A DNA stretch of 64,000 bases from JAPOXR01 sp964291445. GTDB taxonomy: Bacteria; Pseudomonadota; Alphaproteobacteria; Rhodobacterales; Rhodobacteraceae. The stretch spans positions 62,001 through 126,000 of the forward strand of contig OZ219863.1 of assembly GCA_964291445.2 (NCBI GenBank), in the 5' to 3' direction. Positions 60,813-64,000 of the stretch are shown here, piece by piece. Position numbers and translations under genes: made by a program. Every line of letters starts with the position of its first letter. Positions within the stretch are counted from its first letter, which is position 1. The notes below the pieces were generated by a model. That model had not been told where the DNA came from, searched no databases, and saw only the letters and a program-made list of their open reading frames with translations.

Positions 60813-62501
60813 TCATTCTCCTTCCGTTGCCTGGCCTTGAATCTCCACGCCGAACACCTCCCTGGCCCGTTCGGCTGTCAGCAGGCCGTTCCTGACATCC
60901 TCCCGGACCAACTCCGGCTCCCGCAGCCGCGGATCACCGAATCCGCCACCATTGCCGGTAAAGACCCGGATGACATCATCCTTGCCGGTTGCCAGTCCGG
61001 ATATCGCCGAGAATTCCTGTCGTTCTCCGTCGGCAGGAATGAACTCGATGTAATTCGGCGAGCCGTCACGGCCGCCATCCACGCCCCAGGCCGGGAATTT
61101 CGACCGGGTATAGCCCGCGGTCAGGAACCCGTTTTCGGACCGGACCCGGTAGTCGAGGACAATGCCGCGGCCGCCCATCCGTCGTCCCTCGCCGCCAGGC
61201 GCGGTATTGAGAGTCATCTGGTCGACGATCAGCCCGTTCCGCGCCTCGTTGATCTCGGCCGGGCAATTGTAGGTCTCGCCATGAAACCCGCAGAACATTG
61301 CCGAGGTGCCGTCGCTCTCGGGGCTGGCTCCCCAGCCTCCGAGTTGCGGTTCGATCACCGTGTATTGCCGACCGGTATCGGGATGGGTTCCGCCGATGAA
61401 GGTGCCGCAGACGGAGGCGAAATGGCCGGCGGCCAGGCGATCGGGCATGTGGCCGGCAAGGCACCGCCACATGAGATCATAGACCCGCAACTCGATCTCG
61501 TAATAGAATCCGAGCGGTGCCGGCTCCCGGGCATGAAACACCGTCCCCTCCCTGGTCAGAAGGGTAATCGGCCGAAACGAGCCGCCATTTGCCGGTGAAT
61601 AGGGATCGGTCAGTGATTTGAACAGCATCTGCGCCGCCACCATCACCCCGTCCCGGCTGGTATTCAGCGGATTGTCGAGCTGGTCCGGATTGTCCCGCAG
61701 ATCGACGACGAATTCGGTAGCGCCGATGGTGATCCTGACATTGTAGACGACGCCGCTATCCTGCTCTTCCGACAACTCAAAGACTCCGGTGGGGAGTTGC
61801 GAGAGTCCTTTCAACGAGGCCCGCTCGCCGAAATCCATGAATGACTCGATGGCGGCGGCAAAGGTCCCGGTGCCATACTTGTCGGCGAGCGCCTCGAGCC
61901 GCCGGCATCCGACCCGGACCGAGGCGATGGCCGCCCACAGATCGCCCTCGAGCACGTCTGGCATGCGGGAATTGACCCTGATGACCTCCATGACCGGAAT
62001 AATGGCCTTGCCCCGCGAGATGATCTTGATCGCCGGCAGCCTGAGCCCCTCCTGGAAGATCGATGTCGCCTCGCCGGTCAGCGAGCCCGGGGCCATGCCG
62101 CCCACATCGGAATTGTGGGCAATATTGGCGCACCAGGCGATCAGTTCGCCATCGGCAAAGACCGGCATCATGATCACGATGTCATTGAGATGCGTCACCC
62201 CGCCATGGTAGGGATCATTGGTGGCAAACACGTCGCCAGGCTCGATGTCGCCGGGACGGTCGAACTTGTCGATGATGACCTTGACCGACTTGTCGAGCAC
62301 GCCGACAAATGCCGGGATTCCAGCTCCCGACGATGCGATCTCGCCCCTGGCATCCATGATGCCGGTTCCCATGTCGAGAACCTCGTAGATGATCGAACTC
62401 ATGGCGGTCTTCCGCATGGCCGCAAACATTTCGTCGGCCGCCGCCTGCAATGAGTTCTGGATGATCTCGAGCGTGACCGGATCATGCGCTTTTGTGTTCA
62501 T
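60813..62501 (-). CDS. Hydantoinase B/oxoprolinase family protein, first copy (HyuB)
   Basis: A 562-residue partner of HyuA for ATP-dependent opening of a cyclic amide (N-methylhydantoin, 5-oxoproline or related). Conserved stretches are AAADEMFAAMRKTAMSSIIYEVLDMGTGI (in parts), FATNDPYHGGVTHLNDIVIMMP, SDVGGMAPGSLTGEATSIFQEGLRLP, NTSRDGVMVAAQMLFKSLTDP, HFASVCGTFIGGTHPDTGR and GNGGGFGDPR. GGAG at 6 bases before the ATG at 62501 decides the start. The initiation region is duplicated just upstream, forming a 27-codon leader frame. Confidence 0.93.
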   Translation of the reverse strand: MNTKAHDPVTLEIIQNSLQAAADEMFAAMRKTAMSSIIYEVLDMGTGIMDARGEIASSGAGIPAFVGVLDKSVKVIIDKFDRPGDIEPGDVFATNDPYHGGVTHLNDIVIMMPVFADGELIAWCANIAHNSDVGGMAPGSLTGEATSIFQEGLRLPAIKIISRGKAIIPVMEVIRVNSRMPDVLEGDLWAAIASVRVGCRRLEALADKYGTGTFAAAIESFMDFGERASLKGLSQLPTGVFELSEEQDSGVVYNVRITIGATEFVVDLRDNPDQLDNPLNTSRDGVMVAAQMLFKSLTDPYSPANGGSFRPITLLTREGTVFHAREPAPLGFYYEIELRVYDLMWRCLAGHMPDRLAAGHFASVCGTFIGGTHPDTGRQYTVIEPQLGGWGASPESDGTSAMFCGFHGETYNCPAEINEARNGLIVDQMTLNTAPGGEGRRMGGRGIVLDYRVRSENGFLTAGYTRSKFPAWGVDGGRDGSPNYIEFIPADGERQEFSAISGLATGKDDVIRVFTGNGGGFGDPRLREPELVREDVRNGLLTAERAREVFGVEIQGQATEGE

Positions 62502-62575
62502 GTCCTTCTCCAACATGTTGGCCCCTGTCGCGTGACTCCTTCGGATCATGCGCTGTTGCGTTCATCTCTTCCTCC
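62471..62575 (-). repeat. Duplicated translation-start region at hyuB
   Basis: The segment 62471-62511, which carries the GGAG site, the ATG and the first ten codons of hyuB, recurs in drifted form at 62530-62575, right after the hyuA stop. Both share GCGTGAC, CGGATCATGCGCT, TTG-GTTCAT and a CTCC end; the second has a 5-base insertion. The first codons read MNTKAHDP in the gene and MNATAHDP in the extra copy. Confidence 0.78.
62482..62565 (-). CDS. 27-codon leader frame made by the duplication upstream of hyuB
   Basis: Minus-strand ATG at 62565, preceded by GGAGGAAGAG, opens a 27-residue frame starting MNATAHDPKESRD that ends at a TGA at 62484-62482, inside the first hyuB codons. It has a better ribosome site than hyuB itself and would overlap the true hyuB start by 20 bp. 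It may couple hyuA and hyuB translation or be a by-product of the duplication. No sign of a function of its own. Confidence 0.4.
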   Translation of the reverse strand: MNATAHDPKESRDRGQHVGEGHEHKSA

Positions 62576-62580
62576 GCCAG

Positions 62581-64000
62581 TCAGATTTCGATGACGACAT
62601 TGCCGAAGCCGTCAATATGGGCCCGGTTTCCCGGGTGCAGCACGATGGTGGATGCCGAATCCTCGATGATCGCCGGTCCGGAGATCTTCATCCCCGTCTG
62701 CAGCAAATCCCGGTCATGGACCGGCACCAGGTGAATTCCTTCCAGCGCGTAATCGACCTGCCGGTCCGGCTTGCGGGCTGCCCCGGCATCATCGGTGCCG
62801 GGAGACGATGGCGACATGTCCATCTTGCCGACCCGGGCGGTCGCCACCACGTGCACGCCAACCATCTCGACCGGGGCGTCGAGCCGGTAGGTGTATTCCC
62901 GCTCATAGGCGGCATGGAACCGGTCAATGATGATCGGGATTCGCTCGGCGGTGATGCTCTCCTCCTCGAGTTCCACCTCCGTGGTGTGCTCCTGGTTCTG
63001 GTAGCGGAACTTGCCAAACCGCCTGAGCGAGATAGCCTCCGGATCAACACCCTCTGCCTCGAATTGCCGCCTCGCCCGGCCCTCGATGTCCTGCACCATG
63101 GCCTCGATGTCGCCGGCCGAGGCCGGCTCGAGGTCGGTCAGCCTGGTGACGATGAAGTCCCGCCGGAAATCCGACATGACCATTCCCCAGGCCGAGAACA
63201 CGGCGGCGTCGGCAGGAACAACGACCTTGCGGATGCCGAGTTCCTGGGCAAGGGCCACCGCATGCATGGCCCCGCCGCCCCCAAAGGCGACCAGGGTAAA
63301 GTCTCTCGGGTCGAAGCCCCGGTTCAGCGAGACCAGCTTGAGGGCATTGACCATGTTGTTGTTGGCAATTCGCACGATGCCGCGGGCGGCGGCATCGGCA
63401 TCCACCCCCAGCCTGTCTCCAAGCTCCGACATGGCCCGCTCGACAGCCGCCATGTCGGCCTCGACATCGCCGCCGCAGAAATTGCCGCGGTTGATCCGGC
63501 CCAGCCACAGATTGGCGTCGGTGGTGGTGGCGCTGCTTCCGCCCTGGCCATAGGCGGCCGGGCCGGGAACGGCGCCGGCGGAGTGCGGGCCGACATTGAG
63601 CTTCCCGTAATCATCTACCCAGGCGATTGAGCCGCCGCCATTGCCGATCTCCACGATGTCGACCACCGGCACCATCACCGGATACCCTGCCGATACCCGG
63701 TCCCGCTCGATCCAGTAATCGGTGATGATCCGGACATTGCCGTTCTCGATAAGGGAGCATTTGGCCGTGGTGCCGCCGATGTCGAGGGCGATGACATTGG
63801 CATCCCCGATCAGCTGGCCGAGCACCGCCGCTCCCCAGACTCCGGATGACGGACCCGATTCGATCATCTTGATCGGCGCCCGTGCTGCCGAGCGGAGCGA
63901 ATCGACACCGCAATTGGACTGCATCACGTAGGGGCTGCCGGCAAAGTTGCGCTGGCGCAGCCCGTCATCCAGTCGCTCAAGGTATCGCTCCGCCACCGGC
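62581..64000 (-). CDS. Hydantoinase A/oxoprolinase family protein (HyuA), 5' end cut by window
   Basis: The ATP-binding A subunit of the HyuAB enzyme. About 470 residues of the usual 680 or so are visible; the frame is open to the window edge, so the N-terminal part is missing. Readable: SNCGVDSLRSAARAP, MIESGPSSGVWGAAVLGQ, the actin-like phosphate loop VIALDIGGTTAKCSLI, GNGGGSIAWVDDYGKLNVGPHSAGAVPGPAAYG (in parts), VAFGGGGAMHAVALAQELGI and the C-terminal GPAIIEDSASTIVLHPG. hyuB follows, with the duplicated leader between. Whether it acts on hydantoins, 5-oxoproline or ketones cannot be told. Confidence 0.93.
   Translation of the reverse strand, partial: PVAERYLERLDDGLRQRNFAGSPYVMQSNCGVDSLRSAARAPIKMIESGPSSGVWGAAVLGQLIGDANVIALDIGGTTAKCSLIENGNVRIITDYWIERDRVSAGYPVMVPVVDIVEIGNGGGSIAWVDDYGKLNVGPHSAGAVPGPAAYGQGGSSATTTDANLWLGRINRGNFCGGDVEADMAAVERAMSELGDRLGVDADAAARGIVRIANNNMVNALKLVSLNRGFDPRDFTLVAFGGGGAMHAVALAQELGIRKVVVPADAAVFSAWGMVMSDFRRDFIVTRLTDLEPASAGDIEAMVQDIEGRARRQFEAEGVDPEAISLRRFGKFRYQNQEHTTEVELEEESITAERIPIIIDRFHAAYEREYTYRLDAPVEMVGVHVVATARVGKMDMSPSSPGTDDAGAARKPDRQVDYALEGIHLVPVHDRDLLQTGMKISGPAIIEDSASTIVLHPGNRAHIDGFGNVVIEI

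Noticed and set aside
1..64000. CRISPR array, insertion sequence or prophage
   Set aside because: No regularly spaced repeats, transposase, integrase or phage genes were seen; the tandem repeats present have no unique spacers.

Overview
The window is GC-rich chromosomal DNA, densely packed with genes, from a free-living or host-associated alphaproteobacterium. Three things point there: the conserved gene blocks ppiD-trpEGD-moaC-moeA-lexA-gltX-gltA and pyrH-frr-uppS-cdsA-dxr-rseP-bamA-ompH-fabZ-lpxA-lpxI-lpxB, a GAAC-N7-GAAC LexA box in front of lexA, and an OmpH of the kind I associate with Rhodobacterales-like genomes. I see no rRNA, tRNA, insertion sequence, prophage or CRISPR array.

Layout. 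1-8027: a sugar-use locus. An RbsABC-type ABC importer (minus strand) diverges from a split transketolase, an FGGY kinase and a SorC-type regulator (plus strand). 8312-11303: an envelope module of a LolA-like lipoprotein-sorting protein, an outer-membrane barrel and a TPR-like protein. 11429-15312: isoprenoid precursor genes, ispH converging on ispA-dxs. 15313-16045: a poor region holding the C-terminal remnant of an autotransporter barrel. 16046-28112: an aminotransferase, then the block from ppiD to gltA (chaperone, tryptophan, molybdopterin, SOS repressor, glutamyl-tRNA synthetase, citrate synthase). 28217-31975: a small conserved protein, glnE and a YbaK-type deacylase. 31911-44189: the minus-strand block from pyrH to lpxB (UMP kinase, ribosome recycling, undecaprenyl and CDP-diacylglycerol synthesis, MEP pathway, outer-membrane assembly, lipid A). 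44282-45199: miaA. 45399-51572: a peptide-type ABC importer. 51765-54906: a TRAP transporter. 55315-58176: an AlbA_2/Schlafen-like ATP-binding protein and mazG. 58207-64000: a hydantoinase/oxoprolinase-type cluster (hyuB, racemase, hyuB, hyuA), with hyuA cut by the window edge.

The most notable points are these. bamA is interrupted by a one-base frameshift, probably an assembly error because the gene is essential. Expected neighbours are missing from otherwise conserved blocks (trpC, comEC, xseB; lpxD less surprisingly). Short tandem duplications, two of them with a 41-bp unit, sit on gene ends and gene starts (gltA end, cdsA/dxr junction, trpE stop, hyuB start). The sugar locus resembles the D-apulose branch of apiose catabolism but lacks an isomerase in view. 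A LolA-like/barrel/TPR envelope module has no visible inner-membrane exporter. Two HyuB paralogues flank a racemase, and a duplicated hyuB start creates a 27-codon leader frame.

All functions come from reading translated sequence and gene order. No database search was run, and substrate assignments for transporters and hydantoinase-type enzymes are family level only.
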